Shown one piece after another: positions 1 to 7,681 of a stretch of 11,634 bases of DNA (its first letter is position 1; the number at the start of each line of letters is the position of its first letter). Below the pieces are notes generated by a model. That model made no database searches, was not told where the DNA came from, and saw nothing but the letters and a program-made list of their open reading frames with translations. Source of the DNA: Alistipes sp. (lineage in GTDB: Bacteria > Bacteroidota > Bacteroidia > Bacteroidales > Rikenellaceae); the NCBI GenBank assembly GCA_028691095.1, contig JAQUZZ010000015.1, forward strand, positions 1-11,634, written 5' to 3'. Position numbers and translations under genes: made by a program.

Positions 1-420
1 GTATCGCCCGAGATGCACCGCTCCTACTTGAAGAACATTCCAGCCATCGACATCGTGGCTTCCGGATTCTTCGACACCATCGGACTCTACCGCACCCCTA
101 CCGAGGAGCAACGCACCGAGTGTGAGGCGTGGATGCGCTGTTTCGGCATCGAGGCGTTGCGCGACCGCTCGTTTGTGAAGCTCTCCTCCGGAGAACAGCG
201 ACTACTGTTGCTTGCACGTGCCTTTGTCAAAGACCCCGATCTGTTGATCTTGGACGAACCGTTGCACGGACTCGACTTCCGACGCAAGGCCATCGCACGT
301 TCGGTGATCGAGACCTTCTGTGAGCGGCCGGGCAAAACCATGATCTACGTCACCCATTACGAGAACGAACTCCCGCCCTGCATCGACCACAAACTCACCC
401 TGCATCGCATCGAGGAGTAG
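1..420 (+). CDS. ABC-type ATPase, ModF-like, C-terminal part (5' truncated by window edge)
   Basis: The frame is open from base 1, so this is the end of a longer gene; the ATG at 13 is probably internal. Visible are the ABC signature LSSGEQ (181-198), a Walker B strand LLILDEP with Asp at 253-255 and Glu at 256-258, a D-loop-like HGLD, and the H-loop histidine in YVTHYE (355-357). The Walker A and Q-loop would lie before the window. The text around 'SPEMHRSYLKN' and the ending 'THYENELP' resemble the second nucleotide-binding domain of ModF/PhrA-type proteins, which carry two fused ABC ATPase domains and no membrane segment; this is recalled family knowledge, not a search. The role of such proteins in molybdate transport is not well established, so the substrate is left open. 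It converges on rpiB, so it is not part of the his operon. Confidence 0.8.
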   Translation, partial: VSPEMHRSYLKNIPAIDIVASGFFDTIGLYRTPTEEQRTECEAWMRCFGIEALRDRSFVKLSSGEQRLLLLARAFVKDPDLLILDEPLHGLDFRRKAIARSVIETFCERPGKTMIYVTHYENELPPCIDHKLTLHRIEE

Positions 421-521
421 CAAGCGGAGGCGCTCTTTCAGCCCCAACGATGCGGGCTTTCGGTCGGGCATCGACTTGGTCTCTTCCGTTCGTAGCCCCT
501 CTTCCGAAACATAGCGTACCC

Positions 522-572
522 CAAGAACGAAGCGCGTCCTGCCGATGATCGACAGGACGCGCTTCGTTCTTG
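522..572. terminator. Perfect 20-bp inverted repeat, probable bidirectional terminator
   Basis: Bases 522-541 and 553-572 are exact reverse complements (arm begins CAAGAACGAAGC) around an 11-nt loop. The element lies between two convergent stop codons, 101 nt after the ABC ATPase stop and 17 nt after the rpiB stop. On both strands the 3' arm ends in the T-rich run TTCGTTCTTG, but no clean T-tract follows, so termination is inferred from stem strength and position. Confidence 0.7.
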
Positions 573-589
573 TTTGGGATAAACCCTCG

Positions 590-1030
590 TTATTTCACCG
601 GGATTTTATCAATACGTGCTTGATGACGCCCCCCCTCAAATTCGGTCTCCAAGAAGGTATCTACCACCTTGAGTGCCGTATCGTTGTCGATAAAACGAGC
701 GGGCAACGAGCAGATATTCGCATTGTTGTGCTTCCGTGCCAACGAAGCGATCTCCGGCTCCCAGCAGATGGCAGCCCGAATGCCTTGGTGTTTGTTCAGG
801 GTCATCGTAATGCCGTTTGCACTTCCGCAGATTGCAATACCCCGCGGCTCTTCGCCCTTCTCAATCGACTCAGCCAAGGGATGCGCATAATCCGGATAGT
901 CGCAACTCGCCTCCGAGTGGCATCCGAAGTCATAGACGTCAAATCCTTTGGAATCCAAGTACCCGATCAAAAATTCCTTGAGTTGATAACCCGCATGATC
1001 GCTGGCTATTCCAATTTTAGGTTTTTCCAT
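590..1030 (-). CDS. rpiB: Ribose-5-phosphate isomerase B
   Basis: This 146-residue protein has the full length of the RpiB/LacAB family. RpiB interconverts ribulose-5-phosphate and ribose-5-phosphate in the cytoplasmic non-oxidative pentose phosphate pathway. The N-terminus IGIASDHAGYQLK carries the family's Asp-His pair (D11, H12). The motif ICGSANGI contains Cys68, matching the catalytic cysteine of E. coli RpiB, and HNNAN at 101-105 carries the second catalytic histidine. The C-terminal GGRHQARIDKI provides phosphate-binding Arg residues. CGSANGI in place of the commoner CGTGIG is, as I recall, typical of Bacteroidetes homologues. It lies 127 nt after hisIE on the same strand, so it may be the last gene of the his transcript or be fed by the internal promoter at 1874-1881. 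A supply of ribose-5-P, and hence of PRPP for HisG, would fit that placement; the regulatory link is inference. Confidence 0.95.
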   Translation of the reverse strand: MEKPKIGIASDHAGYQLKEFLIGYLDSKGFDVYDFGCHSEASCDYPDYAHPLAESIEKGEEPRGIAICGSANGITMTLNKHQGIRAAICWEPEIASLARKHNNANICSLPARFIDNDTALKVVDTFLETEFEGGRHQARIDKIPVK

Positions 1031-1045
1031 AAGTCTTCTATTTTA

Positions 1046-1072
1046 ACGGGAGTCGCACAAAACGGACTCCGT
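1046..1072 (-). other. Short hairpin between hisIE and rpiB
   Basis: GGAGTC (1049-1054) pairs with GACTCC (1065-1070), and one bulged G lets two further pairs form. On the minus strand the hairpin is followed by TTAAAAT rather than a T-tract, and it ends 16 nt before the rpiB start. It could be a weak terminator of the his message, a processing site, or chance. No convincing TAnnTTTG promoter was found in this 127-nt gap. Confidence 0.25.
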
Positions 1073-1157
1073 GGTTTTAGGTACAACGTGTGATCGACCC
1101 CTCCATAACAGCCCTTCCAACGGTGCAGAGAAGAGGGTTTGAGGTTGTCGGCCTTCG

Positions 1158-1760
1158 TTACTTATGACGCGCGGCCAACTCCTCCTCGATGTCCGCAAGG
1201 GTCACGCCCTGGTTCTCCATGAGCACCAGCAGATGGTAGAGCAGATCCGAAACCTCGTAGATCAAATCGGACTTATTGTTTGCCACCGCCTCAATGATCG
1301 TCTCGGCCGCCTCTTCGCCCACCTTCTTTGCGATCTTCTTGACCCCCTTGTTGAACAACTTGGTGGTATACGATCCTTCGGGCATCTGCTGATGACGCTC
1401 ACGAATCACATTGGCCAATTCGCCGATGAAACCCTCGTTTTCACGCTCCGCAAAACAGGTTTTGGTTCCCTTATGGCACACGGGTCCCACCGGAACCACA
1501 CGCACCAACAACGTATCGCTATCGCAATCTTTGGCGATGCTTCTGACGTTGAGAAAATTGCCACTCGTCTCACCCTTTGTCCACAGACGGCTCTTCGTGC
1601 GACTAAAGAAGGTCACCCTTCCCTCAGCCACCGTCTTGTTGTAGGCCTCCTCGTTCATGTAGCCCAGCATCAACACTTGGCGGGTGTTATCGTCCTGAAT
1701 AATGGCGGGGATCAATCCCTCACAGCTCTTGGCCGCATTCAATTCACTAAATGGTATCAT
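1158..1760 (-). CDS. hisIE: Bifunctional phosphoribosyl-AMP cyclohydrolase / phosphoribosyl-ATP pyrophosphatase
   Basis: The fused cytoplasmic enzyme catalyses steps 2 and 3 of histidine synthesis: HisE removes pyrophosphate from PR-ATP and HisI opens the adenine ring of PR-AMP. The HisI half (about residues 10-105) shows FFSRTKSRLWTKGE followed by the metal-binding CDSD (79-82) with Cys95 and Cys102. The HisE half (about 112-200) shows KKVGEEAAE (145-153) and EVSDLLYH (169-176), the acidic metal-binding helices of the all-alpha pyrophosphatase fold. The start is taken at the ATG at 1760, giving 200 residues; a GTG seven codons upstream (1781) is in frame but would add an unconserved extension. 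It follows hisF after a long gap of 136 nt that contains a promoter-like element. Confidence 0.96.
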   Translation of the reverse strand: MIPFSELNAAKSCEGLIPAIIQDDNTRQVLMLGYMNEEAYNKTVAEGRVTFFSRTKSRLWTKGETSGNFLNVRSIAKDCDSDTLLVRVVPVGPVCHKGTKTCFAERENEGFIGELANVIRERHQQMPEGSYTTKLFNKGVKKIAKKVGEEAAETIIEAVANNKSDLIYEVSDLLYHLLVLMENQGVTLADIEEELAARHK

Positions 1761-1873
1761 GGGTAAATAATTTTCAAACACGCGTTTGGCTCTTCCTCAC
1801 GCAATGATTCGTCCGGCAGAGCCTCTCGACCATCCACCGCACCCGCGGGATCAGGGGTTCCTCAAACGCTCTA

Positions 1874-1881
1874 CAAAGATA
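1874..1881 (-). promoter_or_regulatory. Possible internal promoter (-7 element) upstream of hisIE-rpiB
   Basis: Read on the minus strand this is TATCTTTG, an exact match to the Bacteroidetes -7 consensus TAnnTTTG and identical to the element in the main his promoter. It sits in an AT-rich stretch just after the hisF stop, about 114 nt before the hisIE start. No TTTG occurs at the expected 19-21 bp upstream, so the -33 box is missing and the call is tentative. If active it would give hisIE and rpiB an attenuator-independent supply. Confidence 0.35.
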
Positions 1882-1896
1882 GTATTATTTTTGCAA

Positions 1897-2652
1897 TCAG
1901 ATCCGCACCGGAATCTGTTGTTCGTGCAATGCCTGTTTTAGTTTCGGAATCGGAATCTCCCCGTAGTGGAAAATACTGGCTGCCAACGCTGCATCGGCAC
2001 GTCCCACGGTCAACACCTCGGCAATATCCTCGATCGAACCGGCCCCTCCCGATGCAATCACCGGAATGGAGAGCATCTCGGCCATACGGGCGTAGGTTTC
2101 ACAGGGATAGCCGTTTTTCGTACCGTCATGATCCATCGAGGTGAAGAGGATCTCTCCAGCTCCTCGATCCTGTGCCTCACGCGCCCAACTGAACAGTTCT
2201 CGCTCCGTCAGTCGATGTCCGCCATGGGTGGTCACCCGCCACACGCCGTCGATCTGCTTGGCATCAATCGCCACCACGATAAACTGATTGCCGTATTTCT
2301 GTGCAATATCGCTAATGAGTTGCGGATTCATCACGGCCGCACTGTTGACCGTCACCTTGTCGGCTCCCGCCTTGAGCAGTCGTCCGGCATCCTCCACCGA
2401 AGCAATTCCTCCGCCCACGGTAAACGGGATGTTGATGTTGGCCGCAATGCGCGTCACCAACTCCGCAAACGTGCGCCGTCCCTCCATCGAGGCACTAATG
2501 TCCAAGTAGACCAACTCATCCGCACCCTCTTGGGCATAACGACGCCCCAAGGCCACCGGATCGCCCACATCTTTCAACTCCAAGAAATTGATTCCCTTGA
2601 CCGTCTGTCCGTTCTTAATATCCAGACACGGAATAATTCGTTTTGCTAACAC
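1897..2652 (-). CDS. hisF: Imidazole glycerol phosphate synthase, cyclase subunit
   Basis: HisF is the (beta/alpha)8-barrel half of IGP synthase. It uses ammonia channelled from HisH to convert PRFAR into IGP and AICAR. The 251 residues match the usual family length. Catalytic Asp11 ([10 protein letters not shown]) and Asp130 (VVAIDAKQ) are present, as are the phosphate-binding glycines GGGI (80-83) and SGGAGS near the C-terminus, and the D174/D176 pair in TSMDHDGT. The start codon is GTG at 2652: [11 protein letters not shown] begins exactly where homologues begin and the next in-frame Met is deep in the barrel. It follows hisA after only 12 nt, so the two are likely translationally close. 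Confidence 0.97.
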   Translation of the reverse strand: MLAKRIIPCLDIKNGQTVKGINFLELKDVGDPVALGRRYAQEGADELVYLDISASMEGRRTFAELVTRIAANINIPFTVGGGIASVEDAGRLLKAGADKVTVNSAAVMNPQLISDIAQKYGNQFIVVAIDAKQIDGVWRVTTHGGHRLTERELFSWAREAQDRGAGEILFTSMDHDGTKNGYPCETYARMAEMLSIPVIASGGAGSIEDIAEVLTVGRADAALAASIFHYGEIPIPKLKQALHEQQIPVRI

Positions 2653-2664
2653 GTCCTCTTATTT

Positions 2665-3396
2665 TTATGCGTTTTGATTAAAATAACGCTCCAACCGATC
2701 GAATCCGATCCGACCCTCATAGATCGCCTTGCCGACCACCACACTACGCAGTCCCTGACGATCCAGCTCCTCAATATCACTCCATGCACTGATTCCACCA
2801 CTCACCGTGATGTCGATCTGTGGAAACCGACGCTGCAAGGCGACGTAAAGGGGAATCGAAGGCCCCGAAAGCATACCGTCCTTTGCAATGTCGGTGCAGA
2901 TCACTTGGCTGAGACCCTGGGGCTCAAAGCTGGCGATCAGCTCCTCGACGCCCATCGTTGCCGCCTCCATCCATCCGTTGATGGCAATGCGACCGTCACG
3001 AGTGTCCGCGCCGAGAATCATGTGTTCGGCTCCAAACTCCGCCACCCAAGCCCGAAAGTCATCGGGACACTTCACCGCCACACTGCCACAGATGGCACGG
3101 GTCGCCCCACTGCCGAAGACACTGCGCAAGGCCTCGGCACTCTTGATGCCTCCGCCGTACTGCACCTGCAAGCGGGTATGCGAAGTGATGCGTTCGAGCA
3201 CCTTCAAATTCACCGGATGCGAAGCCTTCGCCCCATCCAGATCCACCAAATGGAGGCGTCGCACCCCACAGGCTTCGTAACGTAGTGCCACCTCCAGGGG
3301 ATCTTTGTAATAGGTAGTTTGACGATCGTAATCGCCTTGGGTCAGGCGGACACACTCGCCGCCAATCATGTCAATAGCCGGAATAATCTCTATCAT
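2665..3396 (-). CDS. hisA: ProFAR isomerase (phosphoribosylformimino-AICAR-P isomerase)
   Basis: HisA converts ProFAR to PRFAR by an Amadori rearrangement, directly before the HisFH step. With the ATG at 3396 the protein has 243 residues, normal for the family. The frame stays open 51 nt further upstream, but MIEIIPAIDMIGG is the conserved N-terminus. Catalytic acids are visible as Asp9 (IPAIDMIGG) and Asp131 (LGADTRDG), with phosphate-binding sites GGGIKS (81-86) and SGGIS (199-203), and TDIAKDGML at 168-176. The barrel is homologous to HisF, as expected from the ancient duplication of half-barrels. A 90-nt gap separates it from hisH; that gap contains only a small CTTTG-cgt-CAAAG hairpin (3457-3469). 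Confidence 0.97.
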   Translation of the reverse strand: MIEIIPAIDMIGGECVRLTQGDYDRQTTYYKDPLEVALRYEACGVRRLHLVDLDGAKASHPVNLKVLERITSHTRLQVQYGGGIKSAEALRSVFGSGATRAICGSVAVKCPDDFRAWVAEFGAEHMILGADTRDGRIAINGWMEAATMGVEELIASFEPQGLSQVICTDIAKDGMLSGPSIPLYVALQRRFPQIDITVSGGISAWSDIEELDRQGLRSVVVGKAIYEGRIGFDRLERYFNQNA

Positions 3397-3486
3397 AGTC
3401 GTTTGCAGTAACCCATTTTTTATTTCGCCACGGACAACGATCCGCACAACCCAACGCTTTGCGTCAAAGACCCAAAGACGGGGTGT

Positions 3487-4068
3487 TTACATTTTCAAAA
3501 AGTTTCGCAGAATACACTCTCCCACCGAGGCACTCTTTTCGGGATGAAACTGTGTACCGAAGAAGTTATCTTTGCAGAGTGCCGCACTGAAGGGCACGCC
3601 GTATTCGGTTTGGGCAATCGTATCGGCTCCCACGGTCGGGGCATAGGAGTGCACGTAATAGACGTAGTCTCCCTCCCGAATCCCCTCGAACAACGGTGAG
3701 CGCAACTGTTGAATGCTATTCCATCCCATGTGGGGAACCTTCAGGTTCGGGAGGGTGAATTTACGCACCTCGTGATCGAAAATGCCCATACATTGCGCCT
3801 CGCCCTCTTCGCTACGACGGCACATCAACTGCACCCCGATGCAGATGCCCAGCACCGGCTGGGTCAGCGAGCGAATCACCTCCACCAAACCGCGCTCCTG
3901 CAACTTGTGCATCGCACTCGACGCCTCTCCCACCCCGGGCAGCAAAACCCGTTCGGCAGCCCGAATCCGTGCCGGATCGGCTGTAATCTCATACGTGGCA
4001 CCCAATCGGCCAAGCGCATTGGATACGGAACAGAGGTTGCCCGTATCATAATCTATCACCGCTATCAT
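3487..4068 (-). CDS. hisH: Imidazole glycerol phosphate synthase, glutaminase subunit
   Basis: HisH is a class I glutamine amidotransferase that hydrolyses glutamine and passes ammonia to HisF. The 193 residues cover the whole domain. The catalytic triad is visible: nucleophile Cys76 in VLGICIGVQ, and His175 and Glu177 in TQFHPEKS. The oxyanion-strand motif is PGVGE (44-48), and YYVHSY (137-142) is the conserved core strand. The start ATG overlaps the hisB stop as ATGA, a 4-nt overlap that suggests translational coupling. The partner HisF is encoded two genes downstream. Confidence 0.97.
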   Translation of the reverse strand: MIAVIDYDTGNLCSVSNALGRLGATYEITADPARIRAAERVLLPGVGEASSAMHKLQERGLVEVIRSLTQPVLGICIGVQLMCRRSEEGEAQCMGIFDHEVRKFTLPNLKVPHMGWNSIQQLRSPLFEGIREGDYVYYVHSYAPTVGADTIAQTEYGVPFSAALCKDNFFGTQFHPEKSASVGECILRNFLKM

Positions 4069-5189
4069 AATACCCCCTTGCTACTTGGTAATTCAAATTT
4101 AAAACTATTGCGGGCGATCGCCATCCGAATGGCGCGAGAGAAGGCCTTGAAGACCCCTTCGATCTTGTGGTGTTCGTTCTCGCCCTCGCCCGAGAGGTGC
4201 AGGTTGCAACGCGCTGCATCGGCAAAACTTTTGAAGAAGTGGCGGAACATCTCGGTGGGCACATCGCCCACCCGCTCGCGATGGAACTCCACCCGCCAAT
4301 CGAAGTCGATGCGTCCTCCAAAGTCAATCAACGCACTGGCGCGACACTCGTCCATCGGCAAGAAGTAGCCGTAACGCTCAATGCCTAATTTCGACCCCAA
4401 AGCCTCGTAGATCGCCTCTCCCAGCACGATGGCCGTATCCTCGATCGTGTGATGCTCATCGACCTCCAGATCGCCGTGTACCTCAACCACCAACGACACG
4501 CCGGCATGGTGGACGATCTGATCGAGCATATGGTCGAAGAATTTGAGTCCCGTATCAATATGCGACGCCCCGCTTCCATCGAGGTCTATGGCCACCCGAA
4601 TCGATGTTTCGCGCGTATTCCGCACGATCTCCGCGCAACGCTCTCCGGCACGCAGGAATTGCCAGACACGGTTCCAGTCGTCGGTAATCAACGCACAACA
4701 CGCCTCCAGCCCCGCTTCGGCCACCATGCGACGTCCGGCCTCCACGGGTTGCAACAGGATCGCCCGTGCCCCCAAATTATACGCCAGTTCGACATCCGTA
4801 ATCCGGTCGCCAATGACCCATGAATGAGCCAAATCATAGCTTCCGTCGAGGTATTTGCCGAACATTCCTGTGCGCGGTTTGCGGGTAGGAGCCTGCTCAG
4901 CGGGCAGGGTGCGGTCGATCAGGAAGTCGTCGAAACGGACTCCCTCACCCTCCAAGGTGCGCAACATCCATTGGTGTGCGGGCCAGAAATCGGACTCCGG
5001 AAAGGAGGCAGTCCCCAGTCCATCCTGATTGGTTGCCATCACCAACGCATAATCCAAGGTAGCAATCCGACTCATCGCCGTAATAGCTCCCGGCACAAAG
5101 GCCAATTTTTCCAATGCGTCGACCTGAAAATCGACGGGGGGTTCGACAATCAATGTGCCGTCCCGATCTATAAAGAGTACTTTCTTCAT
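4065..5189 (-). CDS. hisB: Bifunctional histidinol-phosphatase / imidazoleglycerol-phosphate dehydratase
   Basis: This 374-residue fusion carries two steps: IGP dehydration to imidazole acetol phosphate, and dephosphorylation of histidinol phosphate. The N-terminal HAD phosphatase (about 1-165) has the nucleophile motif DRDGT (8-12), ATNQDG (52-57) and the metal-binding GDRITD (127-132). The dehydratase (about 187-374) has its two diagnostic metal-binding motifs HHTIED (246-251) and HHKIEG (340-345), plus FFDHML (217-222). The phosphatase loop that holds structural zinc with Cys/His ligands in E. coli HisB reads [14 protein letters not shown] here (92-105) and has no Cys or His. As I recall, Bacteroides homologues share this loss. 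A 99-nt gap containing a small hairpin lies between hisC and this gene, and the stop overlaps hisH. Confidence 0.97.
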   Translation of the reverse strand: MKKVLFIDRDGTLIVEPPVDFQVDALEKLAFVPGAITAMSRIATLDYALVMATNQDGLGTASFPESDFWPAHQWMLRTLEGEGVRFDDFLIDRTLPAEQAPTRKPRTGMFGKYLDGSYDLAHSWVIGDRITDVELAYNLGARAILLQPVEAGRRMVAEAGLEACCALITDDWNRVWQFLRAGERCAEIVRNTRETSIRVAIDLDGSGASHIDTGLKFFDHMLDQIVHHAGVSLVVEVHGDLEVDEHHTIEDTAIVLGEAIYEALGSKLGIERYGYFLPMDECRASALIDFGGRIDFDWRVEFHRERVGDVPTEMFRHFFKSFADAARCNLHLSGEGENEHHKIEGVFKAFSRAIRMAIARNSFKFELPSSKGVL

Positions 5190-5216
5190 CTTTAGGTTTT
5201 TCTATTCACTCACGTG

Positions 5217-5248
5217 CAGCGGATCGATCTTTCACGCGACACCCGCTG
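5217..5248 (-). other. Intercistronic stem-loop between hisC and hisB
   Basis: CAGCGGAT (5217-5224) pairs with ACCCGCTG (5241-5248) over eight positions, including one G-U pair in the RNA, around a 16-nt loop. A second small hairpin TCCG-TACA-CGGA (5273-5284) follows the hisC stop. Neither has a T-tract, so these could be processing or stability elements, or chance. Confidence 0.3.
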
Positions 5249-5288
5249 AGCCGCCTCCCGTATCTTACACCCTCCGTACACGGATCGG

Positions 5289-6314
5289 CTATGCCTGGGA
5301 CAGAATCTGGAGCAGGTGATCGTTCTCCTTGGGGGTTCCGATCGTGATGCGCAGACACCCTGCACACCCCGCAATCCGCGACCGATCGCGCACAATCACG
5401 CCCTCCTCAATCAATCGGTTGTAGAGGCCTCGCGCATCCTCCACCTTCACCAACACAAAGTTGGCATCCGTAGGATAGACCTTGCGAATGATCGGCAGGG
5501 TCTGCATCGCCGCCACAACCCGTTGCCGCTCGGAGCAGATCTCGGCCACCTGAGCCTCCAGCCCCTGTGCCAACCGGTCATACACCAGCTTCTGGGTCAC
5601 CACATTGATGTTGTAGGGATACTTCACGCGACTCATGGTCTCGATGACCACAGGCTGTGCAAAGGCCAACCCCAGTCGCAACCCAGCCATCCCCCATGCT
5701 TTGGAGAGGGTCTGAAGCACGATCAGATTGGGAAATTCATCCAGCCGGTGCAGGAAGCTCTTCTCCCACCCCGCAAAGTCGATATAGGCCTCATCGAGCA
5801 CCACCATACCGTGGAAAGCCCGAAGAATGCGTTCGACCTGCGCGGCCGGCAGCAGGTTGCCCGTCGGGTTATTCGGGGAGCAGAGGAAGAGCAGTCGCGT
5901 GGCCGCATCGGTCGCCGCAAGCAACTTCTCCTCATTCAGGGAGAAATCGGGCTCCAGTTGCACCTCACGCATCTGCACATCATTGATCGCCGCCGCCACC
6001 TGATACATTCCGTAGGTCGGAGCCATCGACACCGCATTGTGGCGTCCCGGCTCACAGAAGACCCGAAATACCAGATCAATCGGTTCATCCGAACCGTTTC
6101 CGATGAAGATCTGCTGCACCGGCACGCCTTTCACCTCACCGAGTCGACGTTTGAGTTCCCTCTGGTGCGGGTCGGGATAACGGTTGTATCCATTGTCATA
6201 GGGATTCTCATTGGCATCCAGATAGGTTCCCAAGGTTCCCTGAAACTCATCCCGCGCCGTCGAATAAGGCGTCAGGTTCTTGATATTCTCACGGAAAAAT
6301 TTTCGTACGTCCAT
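5289..6314 (-). CDS. hisC: Histidinol-phosphate aminotransferase
   Basis: HisC is a fold-type I PLP enzyme that transaminates imidazole acetol phosphate with glutamate to give histidinol phosphate. From the ATG at 6314 it is 341 residues, slightly under the roughly 350 usual for the family. Visible are the N-terminal substrate motif LDANENPY (32-39), the Tyr-rich NRYPDP, SPNNPTG (146-152) with the PLP-ring Asn, the PLP-contacting Asp174 in LDEAYID, and the Schiff-base Lys205 in TLSKAWGMAGLRLG with the phosphate-contacting Arg213. CLRITIGT near the C-terminus carries the carboxylate-binding Arg. The frame extends 11 codons upstream to 6347, but the extension is not family-like and MDVRKFFREN was chosen. 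It follows hisD after 83 nt with no obvious signal. Confidence 0.96.
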   Translation of the reverse strand: MDVRKFFRENIKNLTPYSTARDEFQGTLGTYLDANENPYDNGYNRYPDPHQRELKRRLGEVKGVPVQQIFIGNGSDEPIDLVFRVFCEPGRHNAVSMAPTYGMYQVAAAINDVQMREVQLEPDFSLNEEKLLAATDAATRLLFLCSPNNPTGNLLPAAQVERILRAFHGMVVLDEAYIDFAGWEKSFLHRLDEFPNLIVLQTLSKAWGMAGLRLGLAFAQPVVIETMSRVKYPYNINVVTQKLVYDRLAQGLEAQVAEICSERQRVVAAMQTLPIIRKVYPTDANFVLVKVEDARGLYNRLIEEGVIVRDRSRIAGCAGCLRITIGTPKENDHLLQILSQA

Positions 6315-6397
6315 CCTTTTCAACTCGATATACCGTGCGTTATGCACTGCGTGTTGTTTTTACTCTATGTTTCGGATCTTGCGGGCTCCACCGGGGG

Positions 6398-7681
6398 CTA
6401 TTCCAGACTTTGGAGTCGGAGGGTGACGGCATTCTTGTGTGCATCCAATCCTTCGGCCGCGGCCATCGTCTCGATCACTCCGCCCAACTGCTGCAACCCC
6501 GCAGGCGTAATCTCCTGATAGGTGATCTTGCGTTGGAAGCTATCCAAATTCACCCCACTGAAGGCGTGCGCCCACCCATAGGTCGGCAAGGTGTGATTGG
6601 TTCCCGAAGCATAATCTCCGGCACTCTCGGGCGTGTAATTCCCCAAAAAGATGCTTCCGGCTGCGGTGATGCGTTCGGCAATCTTCCACGGCTCGCTCAT
6701 CGAGAGAATCAGGTGCTCCGGCCCATAGGCATTGCTGAAGTCGATCAGATCCTCCTCCGAGTCCATCACAATCATCCGACTGTGATCCAACGCCTGGGTA
6801 GCCAAACTCCGACGCGACAACCGCGCCAACTGCTGCTGCACCTGCTGCTGCACCTGTTCGGCAAATCCGCGCGACGAAGTCAGCAGAATAACCTGCGAAT
6901 CGGGCCCGTGCTCGGCCTGCGACAACAGATCCGAGGCCACGAACTCCGGTTTGGCACTCTCATCGGCCATCACCAGCACCTCTGATGGGCCTGCAGGCAT
7001 ATCAATGGCTACCGTAGCGGTACTGACCTGCTGTTTGGCCACCGTCACATATTGGTTTCCGGGGCCAAATATTTTATCCACTTTCGGCACAGACTGAGTT
7101 CCGTAGGCCATAGCCGCAATCGCTTGCGCCCCCCCCACCTTGAAGATGCGGTCGACGCCCGCCACCGAAGCAGCATAGAGAATAGCCGGAGCAATGCCGC
7201 CCTCTTTGTTCGGCGGTGTACAGAGCACCACCTCACGGCATCCGGCCACGCGTGCCGGAATGGCCAACATCAGAACCGTAGAGAAGAGCGGTGCCGACCC
7301 TCCGGGAACATAGAGTCCGACCCGCTGAATGGGAACCGCCCGCTGTACACAATGGACGCCCGGCATCGTCTCCATATCCACCACCGCCGAACGCTGCGCC
7401 TCGTGGAAACGACGGATATTCGCCGCGGCCACACCGATCGCCTGTTTGAGGGGTTCGGAAACTTGTTGTGCAGCCTGTTCGCGTTCATCTTGGGTCACCA
7501 CGACCGTTGACAGACTCAGTCCGTCGATCTGCTCGGTGAGCCGCAACAACGCGGCATCTCCCTGCTGCTCCACAGCGGAGAGAATCTGAGCCACGCGCTC
7601 TCCAATAACGTTTCGTGCAATCTGCGGACGACGCACCAACTTGGGCCACTGTGTCCGCTCCGGATTCACCAATACTTCCAT
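6398..7681 (-). CDS. hisD: Histidinol dehydrogenase
   Basis: HisD catalyses the last two steps, oxidising histidinol to histidine through histidinal with two NAD+ and a zinc ion. The 427 residues equal the usual length. Zinc ligands are visible as Gln255 and His258 (SQAEHGPDSQ), Asp356 (ESAGDYASG) and His415 (GLDAHKNAV). The catalytic pair Glu322-His323 lies in NAYGPEHL. The signature around VDKIFGPGNQYV (201-212) and AGPSEVLV (230-237) is intact. The hisG stop and hisD start overlap by one base (TAATG), so translation of the two is probably coupled. Confidence 0.98.
   Translation of the reverse strand: MEVLVNPERTQWPKLVRRPQIARNVIGERVAQILSAVEQQGDAALLRLTEQIDGLSLSTVVVTQDEREQAAQQVSEPLKQAIGVAAANIRRFHEAQRSAVVDMETMPGVHCVQRAVPIQRVGLYVPGGSAPLFSTVLMLAIPARVAGCREVVLCTPPNKEGGIAPAILYAASVAGVDRIFKVGGAQAIAAMAYGTQSVPKVDKIFGPGNQYVTVAKQQVSTATVAIDMPAGPSEVLVMADESAKPEFVASDLLSQAEHGPDSQVILLTSSRGFAEQVQQQVQQQLARLSRRSLATQALDHSRMIVMDSEEDLIDFSNAYGPEHLILSMSEPWKIAERITAAGSIFLGNYTPESAGDYASGTNHTLPTYGWAHAFSGVNLDSFQRKITYQEITPAGLQQLGGVIETMAAAEGLDAHKNAVTLRLQSLE

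Noticed and set aside
440..473. Overlapping small inverted repeats after the ABC ATPase stop (AGCCC/GGGCT and CGATGC/GCATCG)
   Set aside because: Arms of five and six bases with mutually exclusive pairing; the perfect 20-bp repeat nearby is a much better terminator.
545..1093. 182-codon plus-strand frame beginning inside the inverted repeat
   Set aside because: It is antisense to rpiB, whose active-site motifs are intact, and starts in the loop of the terminator hairpin.
3397..3447. Upstream in-frame extension of hisA (and similar short ones for hisC, hisIE and hisG)
   Set aside because: The extensions precede conserved N-termini (MIEIIPAID for HisA, MLRIA for HisG) and rely on alternative start codons or unconserved residues.
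3457..3469. CTTTG-cgt-CAAAG hairpin between hisH and hisA
   Set aside because: Five pairs with a 3-nt loop and no T-tract; too small to call a functional element.
5316..6518. 400-codon plus-strand frame over hisC
   Set aside because: The minus strand encodes HisC with all catalytic motifs; the plus frame is low-complexity His/Arg-rich shadow and runs into hisD.
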